Positions 17,113-25,105 of a stretch of 35,255 nt of DNA are shown here, in pieces. Numbering within the stretch: the stretch's first letter is position 1; each line of letters opens with the position of its first letter. Source of the stretch: an uncultured Ruminococcus sp. (GTDB lineage: Bacteria > Bacillota > Clostridia > Oscillospirales > Ruminococcaceae). Position numbers and translations under genes: made by a program. The DNA lies in assembly GCA_947345935.1 (NCBI GenBank), contig CAMZZN010000025.1, positions 1-35,255 of the forward strand, read 5' to 3'. The notes beneath the pieces are model-generated. The model had not been told where the DNA came from and searched no databases. It saw nothing but the letters and a program-made list of their open reading frames with translations.

Positions 17113-19767
17113 TTATTTTTCACCTTTCTTCTTTTTAATAATAATCCGATCAACTAACAGCAAGATTGCAGGAAGAATAAAAATAACCATTACGACCGAG
17201 GCAATTGCGCCGTATGCGATCATCATACAAGTCTGTGATATTACCTTCTGAGTCATTATCACGCTTACGGTCAGACAGGTTGCAATAAGAATCAGCGATG
17301 AAGTTAAAATTGTTTTGACAGAACAATTCATAGCTTCGCCTATTGCATCCATCTTTTCTAAGGTCAGACGCTTTTCACGGTAATTATCAAACAGAAGAAT
17401 ACCATAATCGATCGTAGCTCCCATAAGAATACACTGTACAAGGATAAGAGCAATATAATTGACGCTGTAACCTTGGAGAGACACTATCGCTGTTGTAATA
17501 AATACAGCCGCTTGAATAATCGCAACCAGTATTGCAGAGCTTACAAATGAGCGGAATGTGATGAGTACAACAATTAAAATTGCAATAACAGTCAAAATTG
17601 TGACAAAGTTCAACTCGTCTGTAAAACCCTCATCCATTTCATAACCCATTGCAGAATCTCCTACAAGGTATGTGTTATTTTCAAAACACTTATCTGCCGT
17701 GTCAGCTATTGAACCGATACATGAAAACGTACTTGTTCCCTCTGACGGCTGATCGACGGAAATAATCATTCTGTTATATTTTTTGCCAAGCATCATTTCA
17801 CGATTTTCTCTGATCTGTGTTTCACCGTCAGTTATTTGTGAACGCATTTCTTCATCAATTGTTGCGGAATATGTTTCATTAGGCATAATTTCATCTGTAA
17901 TAAAACTCAAAAAATCATCAAGAGTTAAAGTATCGTTCTCTACATTAAGCATGGACATTCTGCGTATTTTTAACATTTCTTCAACGTCAGATTCGTCTTG
18001 CTCCATGATTTTTGCAAGTTCTTTGGAATCCATTTTCTTTTCATAAATTGCCTTGCTCTGTTCTATTTGCTTTTTAGCTTCCTCAATCTGAGCCTTCCCA
18101 GCTTCTATTTCTGTCTCTTGGCTGCCAAGCTGCTCAGATATCATTGCATCTGTCATACCGGCAAGCTTCAGCTGTTCTTTAGCTTCAATAAGCTGCTGTT
18201 CACCGGATAAAAGCTGCTCTTCATTTACATATATTTGAGCTTCGGCTTCTTCCAGCTTATTTTTACCATCTTCCAATTCTGTTCTTGCTTCTGAGATCTG
18301 TTCTATTTGCTCCTTACTCATAAATTCGGCATATGACGGATTTTTTGCAATATTATCATCCATATAACATATAAGTTCATACATCGTTACTTTTTCAGAT
18401 ACAGACTGACTTTGATTATCTTTGTACATCTGATACATCATTTTTGCTTGTTCTTCCGTCATATTCATATCTTCGGCAAGTTCCTTATATTTATATGACT
18501 TTCCTATTGTATTTGAATAGTCCTGTACAGAATTGACATCTTCACGCTCTTCAAGTGCGGAAATAAATTTCTTTATATTTTCAGGAGATTCGTTATTTTC
18601 ATACAGAAGAACCGTTTGATTATCCTTACCGAATACATCTTCAATAGTTGTTTGTTTGGGATTATCGAAAGTTTTTATGTATGTAACCTCAAGATTATCC
18701 TTTATCAAAAAAGCACCAACTGTCACAGCAGCAATAAGCGGAACTGAAATAAATCTGATTTTGCCCGCAATTTTCATAACAGGTTTCATATTTGGATTTA
18801 ATGATTTTTTATGAGTCTTGGTCATGATCTTATCAAACTGTACAACCAGACACGGCATTATAGTAAAAATACAAATCAGACTGATAAAAACGCCTTTTGC
18901 CAGTACAATACCCATATCCTGACCTATTTTAAAACTCATAAAGAGAAGAACCAACAAACCTACGATAGTCGTTACAGAACTGCTTGTAACAGCGCCAAAT
19001 GCATTTGAAAGCGCATTTTTCATAGCAATTGACGGATTCGGATTTTTCAGTTTTTCTTGATTATATCTGTTCATAAGCATAATAGAATAATCCATAGATA
19101 GTCCCATCTGCAATAAAGCGCCAACTGCAAATGTCATAAATGAAACCGATGGCAAAAATGCATTACTTCCCATATTGAGTAAGATTGCTATTCCGATACA
19201 GCCCATATATATAAACGGTTCGATCCAAGAATTGCAAAGCAGGAAAAGTATTGCAAAAATAATAACTACAGCTATTATAGCTATAATCGGTATTTCTTCA
19301 ACGAGAGTACTTACCATCATATCGTTATCTACAACAGCGCCGCTGCAATATGCGGAATCTCCGTATTTATCTTCAATTGTTTCAAGTACGTTCCGTGCTG
19401 CTTTGGAATAAGTATTTGCAGAAATTGTAATCATGTATTTAGAGTAATTGTCTTTCTGATATGCTTCGTCATCCTGCAAATAGACCACGGTTTTGACATT
19501 TTCAATTGCTTCAAGTTCAATCTTTCGTTCAAGCTGTTCCTGCTCCGTAAGATCGTTGAACATAACGGTTATGCTTGACATTTCTCCATATTCATCAGAC
19601 ATAATCTCCATACCCTGCTTTACATCTGAATCCTTTGGAAGATATTTCGACATATCATAATTGACATTCGTCTGAAATATACCGAATACAGCCGCAGCAG
19701 TAAGAATTGCCGTGATTATAAATACTATGAATTTCTTTTCAACTATCCAGTTTGCAATCTTCTTCAA
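17113..19767 (-). CDS. MMPL/RND-family transporter
   Basis: An 884-aa integral membrane exporter of the MmpL/YdfJ type, probably driven by the proton gradient. One transmembrane helix near the N-terminus, a first extracytoplasmic loop, five helices (about 158-340; GLSMDYSIMLMNRYNQ), a long second loop (about 355-690) with a Glu/Gln/Lys-rich coiled coil (about 480-580; DGKNKLEEAEAQIY, QIEEAKKQIEQSK), then five more helices with GATIDYGILLFDNYRE. The two repeated DY motifs are those expected for the proton path. Substrate unknown; drugs, lipids or peptides are possible. It is controlled by its own promoter at 19824-19852 and very likely by the divergent TetR. Confidence 0.92.
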   Translation of the reverse strand: MKKIANWIVEKKFIVFIITAILTAAAVFGIFQTNVNYDMSKYLPKDSDVKQGMEIMSDEYGEMSSITVMFNDLTEQEQLERKIELEAIENVKTVVYLQDDEAYQKDNYSKYMITISANTYSKAARNVLETIEDKYGDSAYCSGAVVDNDMMVSTLVEEIPIIAIIAVVIIFAILFLLCNSWIEPFIYMGCIGIAILLNMGSNAFLPSVSFMTFAVGALLQMGLSMDYSIMLMNRYNQEKLKNPNPSIAMKNALSNAFGAVTSSSVTTIVGLLVLLFMSFKIGQDMGIVLAKGVFISLICIFTIMPCLVVQFDKIMTKTHKKSLNPNMKPVMKIAGKIRFISVPLIAAVTVGAFLIKDNLEVTYIKTFDNPKQTTIEDVFGKDNQTVLLYENNESPENIKKFISALEEREDVNSVQDYSNTIGKSYKYKELAEDMNMTEEQAKMMYQMYKDNQSQSVSEKVTMYELICYMDDNIAKNPSYAEFMSKEQIEQISEARTELEDGKNKLEEAEAQIYVNEEQLLSGEQQLIEAKEQLKLAGMTDAMISEQLGSQETEIEAGKAQIEEAKKQIEQSKAIYEKKMDSKELAKIMEQDESDVEEMLKIRRMSMLNVENDTLTLDDFLSFITDEIMPNETYSATIDEEMRSQITDGETQIRENREMMLGKKYNRMIISVDQPSEGTSTFSCIGSIADTADKCFENNTYLVGDSAMGYEMDEGFTDELNFVTILTVIAILIVVLITFRSFVSSAILVAIIQAAVFITTAIVSLQGYSVNYIALILVQCILMGATIDYGILLFDNYREKRLTLEKMDAIGEAMNCSVKTILTSSLILIATCLTVSVIMTQKVISQTCMMIAYGAIASVVMVIFILPAILLLVDRIIIKKKKGEK

Positions 19768-19792
19768 TTAATATAACCTCTTTTCTTTGTAT

Positions 19793-19821
19793 TTGACAAA
19801 CTTAAAAAAATCTGCTATACT
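19793..19821 (+). promoter_or_regulatory. Promoter reading toward the TetR gene
   Basis: TTGACA (19793-19798), 17-nt spacer, TATACT (19816-19821), giving a leader of about 125 nt that runs across the opposing promoter. Confidence 0.75.
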
Positions 19822-19823
19822 AT

Positions 19824-19852
19824 ATTATAACTACAGTGTGTTGATTTTGCAA
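19824..19852 (-). promoter_or_regulatory. Promoter of the MMPL gene, facing the TetR promoter
   Basis: Minus strand TTGCAA (19847-19852), 17-nt spacer, TATAAT (19824-19829). The -10 boxes of the two promoters are two bases apart, pointing at each other. Confidence 0.7.
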
Positions 19853-19853
19853 C
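19840..19853. promoter_or_regulatory. Candidate TetR operator
   Basis: GTTG-N6-CAAC inverted repeat overlaps the -35 box of the MMPL promoter. Related half-sites (AATCAAC, ATCAAC, TGTTG) recur at about 19878-19906 in the TetR leader. The assignment is by position only. Confidence 0.45.
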
Positions 19854-19952
19854 CATATTTTTTAAAATAAACGCTTTTAAATCAACATTTTTTATATCAA
19901 CTGTTGTGAACTCAAAATTTGTATGAAAAGATGTAGAAATTAAGGAGAGTAT

Positions 19953-20519
19953 ATGAATAAAAAAGATAATCAGCGTACAAGGCTTACAAAAATACTGTTT
20001 CGAAACGCTTTGATATCGCTTCTTCAAAAAAAATCAATTTACCAGATTTCTGTTACAGAACTTTGCGAGACTTCGGAAATGAATCGTTCCACTTTTTATA
20101 AATATTATGGAAATGTACGTGACGTTTTAACGGAAATTGAAGAAGAAACTCTTAAACAGGGGCAAAAATGTATGCAGGAAATTGAAGTGTCAGGAATCAA
20201 CTGTGCAATACAGCCGCTTTATAGGCTTCTGTGTTATATTAAGGAAAACAAAGATTTATATCAGCTTCTTTTAAACAATAGCGTTGACGACAACTTTTCA
20301 TCTGTTATGATACAGGACACTATTGATTTCTTAAAATCTAAATCTAAAAATATATTTGCTGATAATAATAACTTTCCAGATTATATCTTTCAATATATAT
20401 TGTCTGGATGTATTCATGTTATTCAATCATGGATTAACAGCACTATGACCGAGTCACCGGAAGAAATTGCACAATTGATTTATAACGCATCCATCAGTGT
20501 GATAGAAGCATATAAATAA
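19953..20519 (+). CDS. TetR/AcrR-family transcriptional regulator
   Basis: A 188-aa protein with an N-terminal TetR helix-turn-helix (about 10-58; ISVTELCETSEMNRSTFYKYY) and a divergent all-helical C-terminal ligand domain (about 80-188). The FYKYYGNVRDVL stretch after the recognition helix is typical of the family. AAGGAGAG sits just before ATG. It is divergent from the MMPL exporter with shared intergenic DNA, so it most likely represses that exporter and itself and is released by an exported compound. Confidence 0.9.
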   Translation: MNKKDNQRTRLTKILFRNALISLLQKKSIYQISVTELCETSEMNRSTFYKYYGNVRDVLTEIEEETLKQGQKCMQEIEVSGINCAIQPLYRLLCYIKENKDLYQLLLNNSVDDNFSSVMIQDTIDFLKSKSKNIFADNNNFPDYIFQYILSGCIHVIQSWINSTMTESPEEIAQLIYNASISVIEAYK

Positions 20520-20681
20520 ATTATAATAATAAGCAATATCGCATTTTTCGAGGCGTTCATGGCAAGCGCCTTCGACAAATGCTCTTGTATCTGCTTCTTT
20601 GTACACGAAACCCGTAGCAGTACTTGCCGATATTTACTAAAAATAATATGATTACAACACTGAAAATCGTCTAATAAAAAC
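20520..20681 (-). other. Gene-free stretch with a possible decayed coding fragment
   Basis: The 326 nt between the TetR gene and the dockerin gene hold the hairpin at 20682-20707 and little else. On the minus strand about 20520-20640 read without stops as a peptide containing GFVYKEADTRAFVEGACHER, with coding-like composition but no start or ribosome site. A second minus frame there is also open. This could be a gene remnant or an intergenic repeat; I do not recognise it. Confidence 0.25.
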
Positions 20682-20707
20682 CGCCGAGATTTTAATTTCT
20701 CGGCGGT
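20682..20707. terminator. Bidirectional terminator between tetR and the dockerin gene
   Basis: CCGCCGAGA (20682-20690) pairs with TCTCGGCGG (20699-20707) around an 8-nt loop. The plus side reads TGATTGCATTTTTT and the minus side TTTTTATT. The two flanking genes converge on it. Confidence 0.85.
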
Positions 20708-20845
20708 GATTGCATTTTTTGCAAAACGATTTTTTCTATAGTTCCAAAGGAATTCAAACATCATGTTCAAACCCCTTTGGAATTATTACCTTTCTGCATT
20801 AAATAATTTTTCAGAAAAAGTACCTACGCTCTAATATATCGAAAA

Positions 20846-21487
20846 TTAGAAACAGTCGATAACTCCTGCATCGTACATTTGAATAAGTTCTGCATCCTTT
20901 GAATCAACGATGCCATCAAAATTCACGTCTGCTGCACGAAGATTACTGATTTTATATGTGGATGGATTGCCTACGTATTGAAGAATTGCAGTGGAATCCG
21001 CAATAGTAACTACCCCGTTACCATTAGCATCGCCTACAAGAACTATATCATAAGTTACCTGATTATTCGTTATAAGTTTGCGCTGTGCATCAAAAGAAGT
21101 TGTACATATCTCTTTTACTATCTTTTCTATCTCATTGCCGTGCCCTGTTATCAATTTTGTTGTAAAGAGATTGCCTGGAGCAGAAAGAGCTCCATTGGCA
21201 CGAAAGCACGCTGCAAATGAATGCTCACCGTTTGGACGTCTTGCACCACTTGAATCACTTACCGTACCTCCGAAATTCCCAACATGCGACTCAATTTCTT
21301 CTATGTCCTTATATACAAATTCCAAATTTGCCCACATAACTCCTGAATTTGCAGGGACATCGCAGTAGATCGCATATGTATCATACTGATCTGAAGATGC
21401 TGCGTTTACAATCGGCGTACTTAAAATCGGTACAGCGCAGACTGTGACAGTAGAAATTACCGATAAAATTCTTTTAATTGTTTTCAT
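20846..21487 (-). CDS. Small secreted dockerin-bearing protein
   Basis: The start at 21487 (MKTIKRILSVIS) is chosen because AAAGGATG lies 6 nt upstream; an in-frame ATG three codons earlier overlaps that site. The 213-aa product has a signal peptide (about 1-30), a beta-rich domain of about 110 residues that I do not recognise (YAIYCDVPANSGVMWANLEF, ending near LITNNQVTYDIVLV), and a complete type I dockerin with two calcium loops, GDANGNGVVTIAD (about 152-165) and ADVNFDGIVDSKD (about 187-200). It should sit in the cellulosome; its N-terminal domain may be a carbohydrate-binding or accessory module. It has its own promoter and structured leader and ends at the terminator shared with tetR. 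Confidence 0.85.
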   Translation of the reverse strand: MKTIKRILSVISTVTVCAVPILSTPIVNAASSDQYDTYAIYCDVPANSGVMWANLEFVYKDIEEIESHVGNFGGTVSDSSGARRPNGEHSFAACFRANGALSAPGNLFTTKLITGHGNEIEKIVKEICTTSFDAQRKLITNNQVTYDIVLVGDANGNGVVTIADSTAILQYVGNPSTYKISNLRAADVNFDGIVDSKDAELIQMYDAGVIDCF

Positions 21488-21525
21488 AATAAACATCCTT
21501 TCATAATTTATGCGGATTACAAAAT

Positions 21526-21552
21526 ATTCTTATTTTTCATAAAAATAAGAAT
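21526..21552. promoter_or_regulatory. Perfect inverted repeat in the leader of the small dockerin gene
   Basis: ATTCTTATTTTT / AAAAATAAGAAT, 12-bp arms around a CAT loop, lies about 12 nt below the expected -10 box and 40 nt above the start codon. It could be a regulator-binding site or a 5' stabilising hairpin. Confidence 0.5.
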
Positions 21553-21564
21553 AAATCTTTACGT

Positions 21565-21573
21565 ATTATAACA
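21565..21573 (-). promoter_or_regulatory. Extended -10 promoter of the small dockerin gene
   Basis: Minus strand TGTTATAAT (TGN-TATAAT). The -35 position reads CTGCAT and is weak, as often with extended -10 promoters. Confidence 0.6.
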
Positions 21574-21763
21574 TAGTATTGCGGTTTATGCAGAAACTTG
21601 CAGTGAAATGCTGATTTATTTGCAGTAAAAAGCCAAAACTTGATTAAATAACAGCAGTTTTTGTTTGCAGCTGTAACATAATCATTATGAAGCGTTTTGC
21701 GTATAATCATGCATTAATTTACATATTTCGGTTTCGTCGCTGGTGTTTATTAAGGAACTAAGT

Positions 21764-22270
21764 TTATTTTTTTTTTTTTTCTGCCATTTCGAGTTTCAGC
21801 AATTTGATTTTCTTATCAATACCGCCTGCATATCCAGTCATGCCACCGTTTGCGCCAATTACTCTATGACAGGGAATTATAATTGAAATCGGATTGTGTC
21901 CCACGGCTCCGCCTACAGCTTGAGCTGACATTTTTGTTAGATTTTTCTGCTTTGCGATGACATCTGCAATCTCGCCGTAAGTCATGGTCTGCCCATAGGG
22001 GATCGTTAGCATGATCTCGCAGACAGCCTTGCGGAAATCCGTTGTTCGCAGATTTATCGGCGGAGTGAAACCAGGAGCGTTACCGCTGAAATATATATCA
22101 AGCCATTTAACCGTCTGTGTAAATATCAGCAGTTCAGATGCCATATTCTCTTTATCAAGTGTTTGAGCAAAATATTTCTGTCTGTCAAACCATAATCCGG
22201 TAAGAGCTTCGCCATCGCTTGAAAGAGTGATACCTCCGAGCGGAGATATGTAGTGATATGTGTAATCCAT
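21764..22270 (-). CDS. ogt: Methylated-DNA--protein-cysteine methyltransferase
   Basis: A suicide DNA-repair protein that moves the methyl group from O6-methylguanine to its own Cys. The 168-aa protein has the active site IIPCHRVIGANG (C134) and the DNA-binding wing YGEIADVIA (98-106). It starts 2 nt after the stop of the nitroreductase gene, so the pair is co-translated. The C-terminal tail EKKKK is encoded by a run of 14 A residues (T on plus, 21767-21780) directly before the stop; slippage there would change only the tail. Confidence 0.93.
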   Translation of the reverse strand: MDYTYHYISPLGGITLSSDGEALTGLWFDRQKYFAQTLDKENMASELLIFTQTVKWLDIYFSGNAPGFTPPINLRTTDFRKAVCEIMLTIPYGQTMTYGEIADVIAKQKNLTKMSAQAVGGAVGHNPISIIIPCHRVIGANGGMTGYAGGIDKKIKLLKLEMAEKKKK

Positions 22271-22272
22271 AA

Positions 22273-22863
22273 TCAGAATCTAAACTCCATAATTTCTTCT
22301 ATATTTTTTCTGGGACGCTGATGAGGGCACTCACCAGCATAACCTAAAGCGATTGCGCCTATGAGTTGACAATCGATTTTAAGATACTCAGCCAATTCTT
22401 TATAAGCAAAACAAGTGTTTGCAATCCACAGCGTTCCCAACCCAAATTCATGAGCCTTCAATAAAATATTCTGTATTGAAGCACCTATTGAAAGCGTATC
22501 GCATATTTCAGTAATTCTGGCATCAGCATCAAGCGGAATAAACGGTGATGTTCCGTTAGTATTGAGAACCAGAATAATTACAGGCGCTTCGTACATAACT
22601 TTTAGCGTGCTTTTGGCATCGGCAAGTCCAAATTTCGACTTAGGCAAGGCTGGGTAGATGTTCTCCTCCCTATTCAAACCGATCTCCATTTTGTCAAGCA
22701 AGTCTCTTTTTGAAGAATTAGCAAAAACAATGTATTTCCATGGCTGTCTGTTCTTTGCAGACGGAGCTGCTCTTCCCGCTTCAATTACAGCTATTATCGT
22801 TTCCCTGGAGATAGCCGTGTTTTGAAATTTCCGTATGCTTCTTCTATCATAAATAGCGTTCAC
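22273..22863 (-). CDS. Nitroreductase family FMN protein
   Basis: A 196-aa NAD(P)H-dependent flavin oxidoreductase of the nitroreductase fold. Visible are the FMN phosphate site RRSIRKF (7-13), APSAKNRQPWKYIVF (about 33-47) and the C-terminal ALGYAGECP. The start is GTG with GGAGGAATTATT upstream. Substrate unknown: nitroaromatics, quinones or flavin recycling. Coupled to ogt. Confidence 0.9.
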   Translation of the reverse strand: MNAIYDRRSIRKFQNTAISRETIIAVIEAGRAAPSAKNRQPWKYIVFANSSKRDLLDKMEIGLNREENIYPALPKSKFGLADAKSTLKVMYEAPVIILVLNTNGTSPFIPLDADARITEICDTLSIGASIQNILLKAHEFGLGTLWIANTCFAYKELAEYLKIDCQLIGAIALGYAGECPHQRPRKNIEEIMEFRF

Positions 22864-23121
22864 AATAATTCCTCCATTTTTCTCTTGCCAACTATTCTAA
22901 ATAGAACATTCTCCCTAAGTTTTCTGATATTCTGTGCGCATATCTCCCAGCAGACAGAATAAATGAGTTTATAAATAAAAAAACTTGCAGACGAATTATA
23001 CCACTGACCAAGCTTGAATAGGGTTTCGTTCTCGGTGTTTTTTAGCGCAGCAGGTATATTAAATAAACACAAATGCGTAACACTTTTTTTATATTCTACA
23101 TTTACACTTCTTATTATACTA

Positions 23122-23149
23122 AAAAATCCGCTATTTATAGCGGATTTTT
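23122..23149 (-). terminator. Terminator of tRNA-Pro
   Basis: AAAAATCCGCTA / TAGCGGATTTTT perfect 12-bp stem with a TTTA loop, 30 nt past the tRNA 3' end and followed on minus by a T run. Confidence 0.85.
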
Positions 23150-23179
23150 GGAGTGTGCATATTTTTCGTAGCGCTAATA

Positions 23180-23256
23180 TGGTCGAGGTGACAGGATTTG
23201 AACCTGCGGCCCCTACGTCCCGAACGTAGTACTCTACCAAACTGAGCCACACCTCG
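23180..23256 (-). tRNA. tRNA-Pro, anticodon CGG
   Basis: Acceptor arms CGAGGTG / CACCTCG with discriminator A and encoded CCA. The anticodon stem CTACG/CGTAG closes the loop TTCGGGA, giving CGG. The T arm reads CAGG-TTCAAAT-CCTG. All four stems pair. Confidence 0.95.
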
Positions 23257-23266
23257 AACAATTAAT

Positions 23267-23295
23267 ATTATACTACAAACAAACAGAAATGTCAA
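23267..23295 (-). promoter_or_regulatory. Consensus promoter of tRNA-Pro
   Basis: Minus strand TTGACA (23290-23295), 17-nt spacer, TATAAT (23267-23272), ending about 10 nt before the tRNA. Confidence 0.9.
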
Positions 23296-23378
23296 TACTA
23301 TAACTGAAAAAAATACAAATTTTTATTTTTTTACTTTTATTCAAAGTCTCTGACACTGACATTTCCGTTTGTCAACCA

Positions 23379-24161
23379 CTAATTTGTGATAAAGTAATAT
23401 ACATTTCCAAACCATTCCCGCACCCAGTATGACGGAAGAAGATACCATCGTGTCGGCGCTGAAATATTATTGACGTCGGTTCCGATCTTTTTAGCGATAA
23501 GTTCTGCTCTGAGCTGATGAAATCCATCGGTAACTATAGTAATATCGCTGCAAAGTCCACGCTCCTCGATAAGTTTCATGGAAAAGCGAAGATTTTCCTC
23601 GGTGTTTACAGACATATCCTCAATATAAATCCTGCCCGGATCTATCCCCTTTTCCACAAGATACTCTTTCATGCACTGCGCCTCGCTGATAATTTCATCC
23701 GGTCCCTGTCCACCGGAAACTACAACGTTTACGGAATCATGTTCGGACAGATACTCATAAGCAGCATCAAGACGTCTTTTCAGCATATTGCTTGGTCTGC
23801 CTTTCTTTACCTGACAGCCGAGCACCACAAGGGTCGTATTATCGTTCTGAGGATTGTCGTTCATGGCTTTTATCATAAAAAAACTCATTACTGCCGCCGT
23901 CAGAACACAAATCGCAGAGACAGCCGCAACAGATGAAACCAGAACCTTTCCAGCCGGCGAATTCCACAGCAGCCTTATCAGAGACGTAAATCTTCCGAAA
24001 AAAATAAAAATAACCAGCATTGCAGCCGAAACCGCCGTTCCGGTAATATTGCCTATATTAATTATTCCCCTCGTAAAAGGAATTAAAAACCATATCAGCA
24101 AACACAACGAAGCGGCAGCAGGAATAATTTTCATTACTGTACTTTCTACAAAATTATTCAT
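23379..24161 (-). CDS. YdcF/DUF218-family membrane protein (SanA/ElyC-like)
   Basis: The 260-aa protein has three N-terminal hydrophobic helices (about 8-28, 33-55, 70-95) and an outer DUF218 domain (about 103-250): VVLGCQVKKGRPSNMLKRRL, VVVSGGQGPDEIISEAQCM, VEKGIDPGRIYIED and IVTDGFHQLRAELIAKK. Relatives act in envelope and peptidoglycan-precursor homeostasis, but the reaction is not firmly known. It overlaps the PHP gene by 8 bp and is translated after it. Confidence 0.88.
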   Translation of the reverse strand: MNNFVESTVMKIIPAAASLCLLIWFLIPFTRGIINIGNITGTAVSAAMLVIFIFFGRFTSLIRLLWNSPAGKVLVSSVAAVSAICVLTAAVMSFFMIKAMNDNPQNDNTTLVVLGCQVKKGRPSNMLKRRLDAAYEYLSEHDSVNVVVSGGQGPDEIISEAQCMKEYLVEKGIDPGRIYIEDMSVNTEENLRFSMKLIEERGLCSDITIVTDGFHQLRAELIAKKIGTDVNNISAPTRWYLLPSYWVREWFGNVYYFITN

Positions 24162-25005
24162 GATTCTTCCGCTTCATTCCGGCTGAAAGTTTCAGAATAC
24201 GGTCAAGATCTTCCTTTGAAGTCGAATCACTGCCAAGATGAGTCGGCACGCTGTTATACAGACCGTGAAAATCCGAACCTCCGGTTTTAATCAGTTCATA
24301 TCTTTCTGCAATAACAGAAAGTTCACTGCGGTAGTTTTCATCAGCGGAATAATGACCGATCTCAACGCCGTCTATCTTGCCTTTTCTGGCAAGTTCCTCC
24401 AGCAGTTCAATATTGTCATACTGAGCCGGATGAGCCATTACTGCAATTCCCTTTGCCGTGTGAATAAGATCTATAACAAAATTCACGTCGGGATACTCAC
24501 GTTCAACATAGCATGAACCTGTCTGAGGATTGAAAAGCTCTCTGTCAAGATCACCGTACATTTCGAGAGCGTATCCATAATCGACCAGAGCACGCATTAT
24601 ATGCTGCTTGAAAATACTCTTTGACGAAGTAGTGTGTTTAAGTATACTCTCAATAGGAATCGGGAATTTTTTCATGACCTTTTCTATCATTTCCTTTGAA
24701 CATGCCTTTCTGATCTCGCAGGATTTAAGGCATAATCCTTCCAGACGATCAGGCTTGAGAGGAGCGTAGCAAAGGATATGTACCTTGCTGTTCCTGTCCT
24801 TATCCCATGCAGAAAGCTCGACGCCGTGAAGTATCTTTACTCCGGCACGGTCGCCAAGAATATCCGAGCGTGAAAAAGACGCCATTGTATCATGATCTGT
24901 AATTGACAGCCAGCTTATATTCATTCGTTTTGCCTGTTCTATTACATCCTCTATTCCAAGCGAACCGTCGGAAAGCTTGGTGTGACAGTGCAGATCGCAA
25001 ATCAT
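24154..25005 (-). CDS. PHP-domain phosphoesterase (RNase AM/TrpH type)
   Basis: A 283-aa metal-dependent phosphoesterase with the PHP motifs DLHCHTKLSDGS (4-15), SITDHDTMASF (34-44), ILHGVELSAW (59-68), AVMAHPAQYD and KTGGSDFHG, all His/Asp ligands present. Characterised relatives hydrolyse 3',5'-nucleoside bisphosphates or trim RNA 5' ends. AAGGAG lies 11 nt before ATG. It has its own extended -10 promoter at 25044-25052. Confidence 0.9.
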   Translation of the reverse strand: MICDLHCHTKLSDGSLGIEDVIEQAKRMNISWLSITDHDTMASFSRSDILGDRAGVKILHGVELSAWDKDRNSKVHILCYAPLKPDRLEGLCLKSCEIRKACSKEMIEKVMKKFPIPIESILKHTTSSKSIFKQHIMRALVDYGYALEMYGDLDRELFNPQTGSCYVEREYPDVNFVIDLIHTAKGIAVMAHPAQYDNIELLEELARKGKIDGVEIGHYSADENYRSELSVIAERYELIKTGGSDFHGLYNSVPTHLGSDSTSKEDLDRILKLSAGMKRKNHE

Positions 25006-25043
25006 TACAGTATGATCTCCTTTTAAAATAATAATTCATAAAT

Positions 25044-25052
25044 ATTATATCA
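25044..25052 (-). promoter_or_regulatory. Extended -10 promoter of the PHP-YdcF pair
   Basis: Minus strand TGATATAAT (TGN-TATAAT) about 40 nt above the start codon; no good -35 box. Confidence 0.5.
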
Positions 25053-25105
25053 CAATTATATACAGGATGCAAGGGCTTTACAATAATTTCACCTATTTTT
25101 CACAA

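Noticed and set aside
22860-23261. 133-codon minus-strand ORF covering the tRNA region
   Set aside because: Its first part (VGAAGSNPVTST) is translated tRNA-Pro sequence, and the rest lacks a ribosome site and recognisable family. The 22864-23121 stretch is left as intergenic.
23180-23295. tRNA-Pro as an integration site (att)
   Set aside because: No repeated tRNA 3' end and no integrase were found on either side within the window.
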